64,000 nucleotides of DNA from Lachnospiraceae bacterium (GTDB taxonomy: Bacteria > Bacillota > Clostridia > Lachnospirales > Lachnospiraceae), in assembly GCA_910575445.1 (NCBI GenBank), contig CAJTFW010000001.1:806001-870000 (forward strand), written 5' to 3'. This document shows, one piece after another, positions 51,675 through 60,269 of this stretch (the stretch's first letter is position 1; each line of letters begins with the position of its first letter). The translations under genes were made by a program, and so were the position numbers. The notes below the pieces were generated by a model that saw only the letters and a program-made list of their open reading frames with translations, was not told where the DNA came from and ran no database searches.

Positions 51675-52085
51675 ATGGTACAATTGATTGTAGGAGTAAA
51701 AGGCGAAGGAAAGACAAAGAAGATATTGGATTGCGTACATGAAGCTATGAAGACGGCAACTGGTAATCTGGTATATCTAGATAAGTCGTCCCGCAATATT
51801 CATGAACTCGACAATAAGGTTCGTTTGATTAATGTATCAGAATATCCAATTCAGAATACAGACCAGTTTATTGGTTTTATCTGTGGTATTTGTTCACAGG
51901 ATTATGACCTTGAGGCTATGTATTTGGATGGATTTTTAAAGATTGCAAAATTAGAAGGCAAGGATGTAACCGATGCGCTTACGCAGTTAAATCAGATTAG
52001 TGAGCAGTTTAAGGTGAAGATGGTTGTCAGTGTATCAATGACAAAGGAAGACTTGCCAGAGTTTGCCAAGGAGCAAGTGATTTAG
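51675..52085 (+). CDS. Small P-loop protein of unknown function
   Basis: 136 residues from ATG 51675, eight bases after AAGGAGG. The N-terminal Walker A is GVKGEGKTKKIL. The middle is acidic and has EAMYLDGFLKIAKLEGKDV, possibly a Walker B-like strand. Related short proteins in Clostridia are sometimes labelled PilT-like, but there is no PilT architecture here. Single-gene unit between its own promoter and the terminator at 52106. Function unknown. Confidence 0.75.
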   Translation: MVQLIVGVKGEGKTKKILDCVHEAMKTATGNLVYLDKSSRNIHELDNKVRLINVSEYPIQNTDQFIGFICGICSQDYDLEAMYLDGFLKIAKLEGKDVTDALTQLNQISEQFKVKMVVSVSMTKEDLPEFAKEQVI

Positions 52086-52105
52086 GACAGAAGCATACAT
52101 ATAAG

Positions 52106-52135
52106 CGGGTGCCCAGAGACGGACACCCGTTTTTT
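52106..52135 (+). terminator. Intrinsic terminator
   Basis: Arms CGGGTG (52106-52111) and CACCCG (52124-52129) followed by TTTTTT. Confidence 0.85.
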
Positions 52136-52184
52136 ATATGAAGGAAAAGAGAAGATACCGCTTAGGTAAGGAGGAATGGGTTAC

Positions 52185-53594
52185 ATGGCGCGACGCCAGC
52201 AGAAAAGAAAGATAGTCAGCGTAAGAAAGAAACGACCTATTAATATCGACTTGGTGTTCTTTGGGGCAGTGGCAGTCTATATCTGTGTGGTATGTTATAT
52301 GGGGATGACATCGGAACATATTGCCGGATATGAAGTGACAGCTGGTATCCTGTCTGTCAACCATACTTATACGGGTCTTGCAATTCGAACAGAGACATTA
52401 TACAACGCAGAGACCTCCGGTTATGTCAGTTATTATGCCAGAGATGGGGAGCGGGTCTCAGGAACCGCACTGGTCTATACCATCGATGAAAAAGGCGATA
52501 TCAACAAACTGATTCAACAAAATGCAGAAAATGTAGACTTGACAGATGAGAATTTCTCCGTTATTTTAAACGATGTAAAAGGGTATATGAGTAGCTATCA
52601 GAATCTTGAATTCTCAGGAGTCTATGATTTTAAGGCATCTTTGGAAGGTTCTGTTATTGATTTGATGAATCAGAATATGTTGGAGACGCTAGAAGAAGCA
52701 GGGGAGGATTCCATGTTTTCTAGAATCTATGCAAGTGGAATCGGAATTCTAGAATACTATATGGATGGCTTTGAGAGTGCTACCGTGGAGAGTCTGACAG
52801 AGGAAATGTTAGATGCTTCTAACTATGAGAAGCAGAGTCTGAAAAAGGAGCTGATACAGTCAGGAGAGCCTGTCTATAAACTTTCGACCTCTGAGAAGTG
52901 GAGTCTGATTGTACCACTGACAGAGGAGGAGGCAGCAGGTTTTCAGGCAGAAGAACGAAAGTTTATGGAGGTGGAATTTACCAGAGACCATACAAGGGCA
53001 TGGGCAGATTTTTCACTTATTTATGTGGGGAGTGTGCCTTGTGCAAAACTGGATTTTAACAATTCCATGGTGCGTTTTGCAGACCTTCGCTATATTGAAG
53101 TGGAATTTTTAGTAAAAGATGAAACAGGCCTTAAGATTCCCAATACAGCGATTGTAGAGAAGGAATTTTTTCTGATTCCCAAGAAATTTTTGATTGATGA
53201 AGAAGAACGAAAGGGATTTTTAAAAGAGGTTTACGATGAAAATGGTGCACCTTCTGCGGAATTTATCAATATGACTTTATATTATGCAGATGAGGAAAAT
53301 TATTATGTAGACCCAAGAGAATCCGATTTTTCCACAGGTAAGGAAAAGCTGCCAATGGGTACCTATCTGGTGATGGAGGAGTCGCAGGACCGTTTTCAGG
53401 TTGGGATGAGCGACAAGCTTCAGGGAGTCTACAATATCAATAAAGGATATACACAGTTTCGCCAGATTAATATTCTGTCGCAGAATGAGGAATTTACACT
53501 GGTGGAAGAAGGAACAAGCTATGGATTGACCGTCTATGACAGGATTGTGTTAAATGGAGATGCGGTTGATGAAGATGAGGTTATCTATCAATGA
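52185..53594 (+). CDS. HlyD-like membrane protein in the sepF cluster
   Basis: 469 residues from ATG 52185, ten bases after AAGGAGG (the ATG at 52176 is too close to the site). A basic N-terminus (MARRQQKRKIVSVRKKRP) precedes one membrane helix (about 20-40); the rest is predicted outside. It resembles HlyD-type adaptors (biotinyl-lipoyl-like half near SGYVSYYARDGERVSG and a later beta-rich part) but no ABC partner is adjacent. The recurring clostridial order HlyD-like, yggS, sepF suggests an envelope or division role; this is inference. Confidence 0.75.
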   Translation: MARRQQKRKIVSVRKKRPINIDLVFFGAVAVYICVVCYMGMTSEHIAGYEVTAGILSVNHTYTGLAIRTETLYNAETSGYVSYYARDGERVSGTALVYTIDEKGDINKLIQQNAENVDLTDENFSVILNDVKGYMSSYQNLEFSGVYDFKASLEGSVIDLMNQNMLETLEEAGEDSMFSRIYASGIGILEYYMDGFESATVESLTEEMLDASNYEKQSLKKELIQSGEPVYKLSTSEKWSLIVPLTEEEAAGFQAEERKFMEVEFTRDHTRAWADFSLIYVGSVPCAKLDFNNSMVRFADLRYIEVEFLVKDETGLKIPNTAIVEKEFFLIPKKFLIDEEERKGFLKEVYDENGAPSAEFINMTLYYADEENYYVDPRESDFSTGKEKLPMGTYLVMEESQDRFQVGMSDKLQGVYNINKGYTQFRQINILSQNEEFTLVEEGTSYGLTVYDRIVLNGDAVDEDEVIYQ

Positions 53595-53630
53595 TACAGG
53601 AAGTGGTACTTTGTATAGGAGTGATGGCAT

Positions 53631-54323
53631 ATGATTAGAGAAAATTATCAGGCAGTAGAGCAGAAGGTATGTGAGGCATGCAAAAGAAGCAAACGGGCAA
53701 GAGAGGAAGTGACGCTTATTGCAGTAAGCAAGACAAAGCCTGTCTCTATGATACAAGAAGCAATAAAAGCAGGTGCAACCGTATTTGGTGAAAATAAAGT
53801 GCAGGAACTCTGTGAAAAATATGAAGAACTTCCCAAACATCTGCACTGGCATATGATTGGACATCTGCAAAGAAATAAAGTAAAATATATTGTCGATAAA
53901 GCAGAATTGATTCATTCTGTGGATTCTCTTAGACTTGCGCAGGAAATTAACAAAGAGGCTATAAAAAAAGAACTTACCGTTAATATTTTGGTAGAAGTTA
54001 ACGTCGCAGAAGAAGAAAGTAAATTTGGAGTTGGCGTAGAAGAGACAGAAGATTTGATTCGAGAGATAGCAAAATTGTCCAATATTAAGGTGCAAGGGCT
54101 TATGACTATCGCTCCTTATGTCGAAAATCCTGAAGAAAATCGCGGTGTATTTCGCACATTAAAGAAATTGGCTGTTGACATCAAAATGAAAAACATTGAT
54201 AATGTACGTATGGATGTGCTTTCAATGGGGATGACAGGAGACTATCAAGTTGCCATTGAAGAAGGAGCAACGATGGTGCGCGTTGGCACGGGCATCTTCG
54301 GAGAACGCAATTATGCGATATAA
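53631..54323 (+). CDS. PLP homeostasis protein YggS/YlmE
   Basis: 230 residues, the COG0325 family. PLP binds Lys34 in LIAVSKTKP; further motifs are FGENKVQEL, HWHMIGHLQRNK and LSMGMTGDYQVAIEEGATMVRVGTGIFG. Controls vitamin B6 and amino-acid balance; no catalytic activity known. Directly before sepF, as in many Gram-positives (ylmE-ylmF). Confidence 0.94.
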   Translation: MIRENYQAVEQKVCEACKRSKRAREEVTLIAVSKTKPVSMIQEAIKAGATVFGENKVQELCEKYEELPKHLHWHMIGHLQRNKVKYIVDKAELIHSVDSLRLAQEINKEAIKKELTVNILVEVNVAEEESKFGVGVEETEDLIREIAKLSNIKVQGLMTIAPYVENPEENRGVFRTLKKLAVDIKMKNIDNVRMDVLSMGMTGDYQVAIEEGATMVRVGTGIFGERNYAI

Positions 54324-54335
54324 AGGAGAGCAGAC

Positions 54336-54851
54336 ATGGGATTATTTGATAAGGTGATAGATATGATGCATCTAGGCGGTGATTATGAAGGTTATGACGA
54401 CGATTATGATGATGATTATGAGGATGACCGGCCTAGAAAAAGTGTCTTTAAGAAAAAGGATAAAGACTATGATTATGACCTAGAGGATGATGTGGTGTCA
54501 GACTCTGGCAAAGTAAAATCGGTTAAGCAGACTTCCCGGATTACGCCAATGCGTAAGAAGATTTCTTCTAATAATCAGGAGGTCTGTGTCTTTAAACCAA
54601 CACAGTTTGAGGATACAAAAGAGATTGCAGAGACACTTCTTGCAGACCGTACCGTAGTTCTGAATTTTGAAGGACTCGATGTGGAAATCTCACAGCGCAT
54701 TATAGATTTTACCTCCGGCGCATGTTTTGCCATTGGAGGCAACCTTCAGAAGGTTTCCAACTACATATTTCTCGTAACACCAAGGACGGTCGAGATATCA
54801 GGAGATGTCCAGGAGATTCTTTCAGGCGCATTTGATATTCCGAATATCTAA
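54336..54851 (+). CDS. sepF: Cell division protein SepF
   Basis: 171 residues. The N-terminal amphipathic helix MGLFDKVIDMMHLG targets the membrane; an Asp/Tyr-rich linker (about 16-55) leads to the DUF552 domain (about 80-165; VCVFKPTQFEDTKEIAETLL, VVLNFEGLD, RIIDFTSGACFAIGG). It tethers FtsZ to the membrane. Terminator follows. Confidence 0.94.
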   Translation: MGLFDKVIDMMHLGGDYEGYDDDYDDDYEDDRPRKSVFKKKDKDYDYDLEDDVVSDSGKVKSVKQTSRITPMRKKISSNNQEVCVFKPTQFEDTKEIAETLLADRTVVLNFEGLDVEISQRIIDFTSGACFAIGGNLQKVSNYIFLVTPRTVEISGDVQEILSGAFDIPNI

Positions 54852-54873
54852 GTTGGAACTATCAAAACATAGT

Positions 54874-54905
54874 AGAGCATCAGATGAGAGTCCGATGCTC
54901 TTTTT
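54874..54905 (+). terminator. Intrinsic terminator after sepF
   Basis: Arms AGAGCATC (54874-54881) and GATGCTCT (54894-54901) followed by a T run. Confidence 0.85.
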
Positions 54906-54933
54906 CTATTAACAAAAGGCTTTAGGAGGAGTT

Positions 54934-56043
54934 ATGAACGAAAAGAAAATATTAGAAGTAAAAAAAGATGGCGTCTACAGCTATTCTATTTATTTAGAAC
55001 CTGATTTTCAAGGACTAAAAGAAGCACTTCTGCCACTTCAGACAGAGAAAAAAAAGCTTTGTATTGTCACAGATACGAACGTTTTAGCGCTGTATGCAGA
55101 AGCGTTAAAAGATGTATTAGAGAACTGCTGCAAAGAAGTGACCGTCTTTTCCTTTCCTGCTGGTGAGGAACATAAGACACTGGATACCGTGCGCAACCTC
55201 TATGAGCATCTGATTTTGCATCACTATGACAGAAAAGACCTTTTGGTAGCCTTGGGCGGGGGCGTGGTAGGCGATTTGACGGGCTTTGCAGCGGCGACCT
55301 ATCTTCGCGGAATTGGATTTATCCAGATTCCCACAACGCTTCTGTCGCAGGTGGATTCTAGTATTGGAGGCAAGACCGGTGTCGACTTTGACGCCTATAA
55401 AAATATGGTGGGTGCTTTTCATATGCCACGCCTGGTCTATATGAGCTTGGAAACCTTGCGTTCTCTTCCTAAAAGGCAATTCTCTGCGGGTATGGCTGAG
55501 ATTATCAAACATGGACTGATACAAGATATCACCTATACAAAGTGGCTCTTAAAGAACAATAGTTCGATTGTCGAGGGGGATTATCAAACTCTGCTTTTGA
55601 TGATTAAAAGAAGTTGTGAGATTAAGAGAAAGGTAGTAGAAGAAGACCCAACAGAACAAGGCATCCGCGCCTGGCTGAATTTTGGACATACCATTGGACA
55701 TGCAGTGGAAAAATTAAAGGATTTCTCACTCTATCATGGGGAATGTGTGTCGATTGGATGCGTGGCAGCACTTTGGCTCTCTGTCCACAGAGGGATGTTA
55801 GAGAAAGAAGAACTAATACAGACAGAGAAGATGTTAGAGGGTTTTGGGCTTCCGATACGCGTTCAGGGCCTTACAGCGAAAGAGATTCTAGAGACGACAA
55901 AGCTTGACAAGAAGATGGAAGCTGGTAAGATTAAATTTGTACTTTTAAAGCGTACAGGAGAGGCTTTTGTAACAAAAGATATCGAAGATAAGGAGCTTCT
56001 TATGGCGATTCAATATATTAGAGAGGAGGAAGGGGATGAATAG
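54934..56043 (+). CDS. aroB: 3-dehydroquinate synthase
   Basis: 369 residues. NAD-binding GGGVVGDLTGFAAATYLRG, PTTLLSQVDSSIGGKTGVD and the zinc ligand region NFGHTIGHAVEK. Second step of the shikimate pathway. No other aro gene is in the window. Its end overlaps lspA by 8 nt. Confidence 0.96.
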   Translation: MNEKKILEVKKDGVYSYSIYLEPDFQGLKEALLPLQTEKKKLCIVTDTNVLALYAEALKDVLENCCKEVTVFSFPAGEEHKTLDTVRNLYEHLILHHYDRKDLLVALGGGVVGDLTGFAAATYLRGIGFIQIPTTLLSQVDSSIGGKTGVDFDAYKNMVGAFHMPRLVYMSLETLRSLPKRQFSAGMAEIIKHGLIQDITYTKWLLKNNSSIVEGDYQTLLLMIKRSCEIKRKVVEEDPTEQGIRAWLNFGHTIGHAVEKLKDFSLYHGECVSIGCVAALWLSVHRGMLEKEELIQTEKMLEGFGLPIRVQGLTAKEILETTKLDKKMEAGKIKFVLLKRTGEAFVTKDIEDKELLMAIQYIREEEGDE

Positions 56044-56548
56044 ATTCCTTTACAAGCCAATGGGTATCTTCTGTCTTACTTTTTTGTTGGTGGCGCTTGA
56101 CCAGGTGACAAAGGGGATGGCAGTAAAATGTTTAAAAGGGCAGGAGGCCTTTACCTTGTGGGAAGGCGTCTTTGAATTTCGCTATCTTGAGAACCAGGGA
56201 GCTGCCTTTGGAATGTTGCAGGGACAGCGTGTCTTTTTTCTCTTTACAGGTGTGATTGTGCTGTTGGTGGTTATCTATCTGCTAGGGCATATGTCCAAAG
56301 AGAAGCGCTACTGGCCGATTCGGCTGATTGCTATCTGCATTCTCTCCGGAGCTTGGGGAAATATGATTGACCGCCTGTGTCTTGGCTATGTAGTGGACTT
56401 TTTTTACTTTAGGCTGATTGATTTTCCAATTTTTAATGTGGCAGATATCTATGTCAGTGTAGGAACAGCAGTTCTGGTTGTGCTGATGTTATTTTATTAT
56501 AAGGATGAGGAACTCAACCATCTGCTGATTCGGAAAGGAAAAGGGTAG
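56036..56548 (+). CDS. lspA: Lipoprotein signal peptidase
   Basis: 170 residues, four membrane helices. Catalytic Asp residues lie in NMIDRL...VVDFFYF and FNVADIYVSVG; EFRYLENQGAAFGML is also conserved. Cleaves signal peptides of lipidated prolipoproteins such as ModA and the sugar-binding protein encoded in this window. The rluD-like gene begins 3 bp after its stop. Confidence 0.95.
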   Translation: MNRFLYKPMGIFCLTFLLVALDQVTKGMAVKCLKGQEAFTLWEGVFEFRYLENQGAAFGMLQGQRVFFLFTGVIVLLVVIYLLGHMSKEKRYWPIRLIAICILSGAWGNMIDRLCLGYVVDFFYFRLIDFPIFNVADIYVSVGTAVLVVLMLFYYKDEELNHLLIRKGKG

Positions 56549-56551
56549 AAG

Positions 56552-57472
56552 ATGGGTCAGATACGTCTTTTGGTGGATGAAACCTATATGGATGAGCGGG
56601 TGGACCGTTTTTTAAGTGGGATGTTAGAGGAAAAGTCCCGCTCCTATCTGCAAAAAATCATCAAAGAAGGCAAAGTCCTAGTCAATGGAAAAGCGGTGAA
56701 AGCAAGTTATCGGATGGAAGCACAGGACGAAGTGATGGTGGATTTGCCAGAACTTTTAGAACCAGAGATTCTAGCAGAAGATATTCCACTGGAGATTCTC
56801 TATGAAGACAAAGACCTTCTCTTTGTCAACAAGCCAAAGGGGATGGTGGTACATCCTTCTTTTGGCCATTATACACAGACACTTGTCAATGCAGTGATGT
56901 ACCACTGTAAGGACGAACTCTCCGGGATTAATGGCATCCTACGCCCTGGTATTGTACATCGAATTGACAAGGATACAACGGGGGTTTTGGTAATCTGTAA
57001 AAATGATGCTGCTCACCGAAAGGTGGCAGAACAGCTAAAAGTACATTCGATTACCAGAAAATACGAAGCGATTGTGACCGGCGTGCTAAAAGAAGACGAG
57101 GGCGTGATTGACGCGCCGATTGGAAGACATTTAACCGAGCGCAAGAAGATGGCAGCCGGCGTAAAAAACGGAAAGGATGCAAGGACACATTACCGGGTAC
57201 TACAAAGATTTAAAGGCTACACCTGGGTGGAGTGTCAACTGGAGACCGGACGTACGCATCAGATACGAGTGCATATGGCATCTATCCATCATCCGCTGCT
57301 TGGCGATACGGTCTATGGCTCAGAGAAAAATCCCTGGCATCTAGAGGGACAGACGCTACATGCAAAAGTGCTTGGGCTTCTTCATCCATCCACAGGTGCC
57401 TATATAGAAGTAAATGCACCGCTTCCTGTCTATTTTCAGAAGTTGTTACAGCGACTTAGTGTTCTTAGTTAG
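56552..57472 (+). CDS. rluD: RluD-type 23S rRNA pseudouridine synthase
   Basis: 306 residues. An N-terminal S4 domain (about 14-75) is followed by the catalytic domain with HRIDKDTTGVLV (catalytic Asp) and ETGRTHQIRVHMASIHHPLLGD. Isomerises uridines in helix 69-type sites of 23S rRNA, by family. lspA-rluD is a classic pair. Confidence 0.94.
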   Translation: MGQIRLLVDETYMDERVDRFLSGMLEEKSRSYLQKIIKEGKVLVNGKAVKASYRMEAQDEVMVDLPELLEPEILAEDIPLEILYEDKDLLFVNKPKGMVVHPSFGHYTQTLVNAVMYHCKDELSGINGILRPGIVHRIDKDTTGVLVICKNDAAHRKVAEQLKVHSITRKYEAIVTGVLKEDEGVIDAPIGRHLTERKKMAAGVKNGKDARTHYRVLQRFKGYTWVECQLETGRTHQIRVHMASIHHPLLGDTVYGSEKNPWHLEGQTLHAKVLGLLHPSTGAYIEVNAPLPVYFQKLLQRLSVLS

Positions 57473-57493
57473 AGAACAAATTATATAAAAACC

Positions 57494-57522
57494 TTGAATT
57501 CTTCCAACGATTGTACTATAAT
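57494..57522 (+). promoter_or_regulatory. Promoter upstream of the cstA unit
   Basis: TTGAAT (57494-57499), 17-bp spacer, perfect TATAAT (57517-57522), 43 bp before the ATG at 57566. Confidence 0.75.
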
Positions 57523-57565
57523 TAATTTATAAAGTTTATCCTTTTTTTATAATTAGGAGAGCAGG

Positions 57566-58072
57566 ATGCAGTATACAAGAGAAACGGCGATTGCCCGCTT
57601 GTTAAAAAGCTATCAAACATATTATAATATTACATTATTTGAGGAAGATAAGACACCAATCAGAGCCCGCTGCGATTATTTTGAACACTCTGAAAAATAT
57701 GTAGTTTCAAGAAAGGCAGAGCTTTGGTCGGCGGATTGTGAGGAGTTTCTCTATCTGCTGGATATCCCGCATCTGACGCTTTCATTGTATGAAAAGTGGA
57801 GGGATTATATCTGTGAGGACGGCAAAAAGCTGCTTCATATCGGACCTGGACATATGTATTCTTTTATTACACCTGTCTTTATCTGTGACCACTGTGAGGA
57901 AGATGCGAGAAAGGCATTGAAAAAATGTCGTATTTATAAAAGTTTTCATTTTTCGCTGCATGGGTGGATGGATTATCATGTTGCACTTGTCGAGCTTTCT
58001 AAGAATCGGATTGACAGCAACAGAAGCGGCCACAGTGTTGCGAAAGTTTTGAAAAAAGTACTATATTCGTAA
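57566..58072 (+). CDS. Conserved hypothetical protein cotranscribed with cstA
   Basis: 168 residues, soluble, no signal peptide or membrane helix. Cys and His are frequent (CDYFEHSEKY, FICDHCEEDARKALKKC, HFSLHGWMDYH), and the CDHC...C pattern could bind a metal. The family is not recognised. It starts behind a good promoter with TTAGGAGAG before the ATG, and cstA follows after 28 bp, so a role in CstA function or its control is possible. Confidence 0.75.
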   Translation: MQYTRETAIARLLKSYQTYYNITLFEEDKTPIRARCDYFEHSEKYVVSRKAELWSADCEEFLYLLDIPHLTLSLYEKWRDYICEDGKKLLHIGPGHMYSFITPVFICDHCEEDARKALKKCRIYKSFHFSLHGWMDYHVALVELSKNRIDSNRSGHSVAKVLKKVLYS

Positions 58073-58100
58073 AATAACAAATAGAAGGGAGAATGTTAGT

Positions 58101-59825
58101 ATGAATTCATTAGTACTTCTGATTGTCTGCCTTGCAGTACTGGCCTGTGGTTATATTTTTTATGGTGGCTGGCTGTGTAAACAGTGGGGGGTAGACGAGA
58201 GCAAAGAGGAGACGCCAGCACATACGATGGAAGATGGCGTTGACTATGTTCCAGCAAAAGCACCTGTTCTGATGGGACATCATTTTTCATCCATCGCAGG
58301 AGCTGGCCCGATTACCGGCCCGATTAATGCAGCGCTTTTTGGATGGCTGCCAGTGACCCTCTGGATTTTAATAGGAGGTATTTTCTTTGGCGGTGTGCAT
58401 GATTTTGGTGCGCTGTATGCTTCTATTCGTCACAAAGGCCAGTCGGTTGGAGAGATTATCTCAGCCAATATGAGCCGCCGGGCAAAGAGACTGTTCTTAA
58501 TCTTTGCTTATCTGACTCTGATTTTGGTAGTGGCTGCTTTTGCTTCGATTGTGGCATCTACATTTGGCGTAAAATTAACAGAGACGGGTGCAATTGACTA
58601 TGCGGCTTCCGCTTCTAATGCATCCGTTGCTATGGTATCTCTGCTGTTTATCCTGATTGCGATTGTCTTTGGCTTTTGCGTATACAGAAGAAATGCTCCG
58701 ATGTCCGTGGCATCTATTATCGGTGTACTGGCGATTGTTCTGGTTATGGCGATTGGTATGAACTGGCATCCTATCTATCTGACAACCAATCAGTGGATGC
58801 TGATAGTTGGTATCTATATTGCGATTGCTTCGGTGACACCCGTATGGATTCTTCTGCAACCACGGGATTATCTGAGTTCTTTCTTATTATATGCGATGCT
58901 GATTATCGCAGTAGTTGGCGTGGTTGGTGCACACCCGGCGATTGAGCCAGACCTTTTTCCAGCTTTCTCAGGATTTGCAGTACATAATGAGAGTACCGGA
59001 GTGACGACCTATCTGTTCCCAGTGCTCTTTACAACGGTAGCCTGCGGCGCGATTTCTGGTTTCCACTCGCTGGTATCTTCGGGAACAACTTCTAAGCAGC
59101 TTGACAAAGAGAGCGATGCCAAACCCATCGCATATGGCGGTATGTTGTTAGAATGTGTACTGGCAGTATTGACATTATGCGCAGTTGGCTATGCAAGAAA
59201 GATTGGCACAACAGCGGGTGCAACAGATATCTTTGCTGGTGGTATTGCTGGTATGGTAGCAGCGATTCCAGGTCTTAAAGGTGCAGAAAATATTCTCTAT
59301 ACTTTGTTGGTGCTGACTTATTCTGCGTTCTGTCTGACTTCTCTTGATACGGCAACTCGTCTGGCAAGATTTATGTTCCAGGAGTTCTGGCTTGAGCCTG
59401 GGCAGACCGTAAAGGATATTGACAGCGGTATCAAGAAGACACTGGTCAACCCTTATGTAGCGACGATTATCACAGTTGTCTTAGGTATCCTTTTAGGTAT
59501 GACCGGATATGCCAAGATATGGGGTCTGTTTGGAGCAGCTAATCAGCTTCTAGCAGGTCTTGGACTTTTAGCAGTGGCAACCTGGCTTGGAAATATTGGA
59601 AGAAATAATAAGATGTTCTTATTCCCAATGGCCTTTATGATGGTTGTAACTATCTGTTCGCTTGTCTTAACGGTAAAAGACCAGATAGGCCTTATCGGTG
59701 CCGGAGGCGCTGACTGGGGACCATATGCACAAGTATTTTTTGCAGTGCTTTTGATTGTATTGTCAGTAATTTTGGTTATTGAAGGAATTCAGACGTTGAC
59801 TGGAAAAAATCATAAGAATTCTTAG
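58101..59825 (+). CDS. cstA: Carbon starvation protein CstA family transporter
   Basis: 574 residues, about sixteen membrane helices. Signature stretches: GHHFSSIAGAGPITGPINAA, GGVHDFGALYASIRHKGQSV, SGFHSLVSSGTTSKQLDKE and FCLTSLDTATRLARFMFQE. Known members import peptides or pyruvate during starvation. Followed by a terminator; cotranscribed with the hypothetical gene upstream. Confidence 0.94.
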   Translation: MNSLVLLIVCLAVLACGYIFYGGWLCKQWGVDESKEETPAHTMEDGVDYVPAKAPVLMGHHFSSIAGAGPITGPINAALFGWLPVTLWILIGGIFFGGVHDFGALYASIRHKGQSVGEIISANMSRRAKRLFLIFAYLTLILVVAAFASIVASTFGVKLTETGAIDYAASASNASVAMVSLLFILIAIVFGFCVYRRNAPMSVASIIGVLAIVLVMAIGMNWHPIYLTTNQWMLIVGIYIAIASVTPVWILLQPRDYLSSFLLYAMLIIAVVGVVGAHPAIEPDLFPAFSGFAVHNESTGVTTYLFPVLFTTVACGAISGFHSLVSSGTTSKQLDKESDAKPIAYGGMLLECVLAVLTLCAVGYARKIGTTAGATDIFAGGIAGMVAAIPGLKGAENILYTLLVLTYSAFCLTSLDTATRLARFMFQEFWLEPGQTVKDIDSGIKKTLVNPYVATIITVVLGILLGMTGYAKIWGLFGAANQLLAGLGLLAVATWLGNIGRNNKMFLFPMAFMMVVTICSLVLTVKDQIGLIGAGGADWGPYAQVFFAVLLIVLSVILVIEGIQTLTGKNHKNS

Positions 59826-59839
59826 ACACCGAATAGAAT

Positions 59840-59870
59840 ACGGTATAGTCTGCGGGCTATACCGTTTTTT
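59840..59870 (+). terminator. Intrinsic terminator after cstA
   Basis: Arms ACGGTATAG (59840-59848) and CTATACCGT (59857-59865) followed by TTTTTT. Confidence 0.88.
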
Positions 59871-59874
59871 GGCG

Positions 59875-59903
59875 TTTACATTTTCCTTTTTCTATGATAT
59901 AAT
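59875..59903 (+). promoter_or_regulatory. Promoter of the HPr-like gene
   Basis: TTTACA (59875-59880), 17-bp spacer, TATAAT (59898-59903). Confidence 0.7.
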
Positions 59904-59943
59904 AAGCGACGTGCAAAAGGAAAAGTGATGCGTGGAGGAGATT

Positions 59944-60201
59944 ATGAAGACGTTTCAATATACAATCAAGGAAGAACTTGGTATGCATGCAAGGCCGGCT
60001 GGATTAATCCTTCAGTTAGCAAAAGAGTTTAAAAGTGAGATTATTGTCTCTAACAAGGAAAATCGTGGGAATCTAAAGAAGCTGTTCTCTGTGGTCAGTC
60101 TAAATATTCAATATCAGGATACCATAACCGTTACGATAGAAGGACCAGATGAGGATGTAGCAGCAGAAGAGATGCTTGCATTTTTTGAAGAGAATCTATG
60201 A
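59944..60201 (+). CDS. HPr-family phosphocarrier paralogue lacking Ser46
   Basis: 85 residues from ATG 59944, after GGAGGAG. His15 in GMHARPAG, the enzyme I phosphorylation site, is present. Position 46, the serine used by HPr kinase for catabolite control, is Lys in NLKKLFSVVSL (residues 43-53 align without gaps to B. subtilis HPr). The protein could pass phosphate but could not act as P-Ser-HPr corepressor of CcpA. Probably a second HPr beside a normal ptsH elsewhere. The FtsK gene lies 68 bp downstream. Confidence 0.87.
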   Translation: MKTFQYTIKEELGMHARPAGLILQLAKEFKSEIIVSNKENRGNLKKLFSVVSLNIQYQDTITVTIEGPDEDVAAEEMLAFFEENL

Positions 60202-60269
60202 GTATATACAGCAGGTAAGAACGGAGGACTGGTCCACTTGGACGAGTCCTTTTTGTAGGAGGAAAAGAT

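Noticed and set aside
54336-54500. Asp/Tyr codon repeats at the 5' end of sepF as a possible tandem DNA repeat
   Set aside because: It is the usual acidic linker of SepF, not a perfect repeat array.
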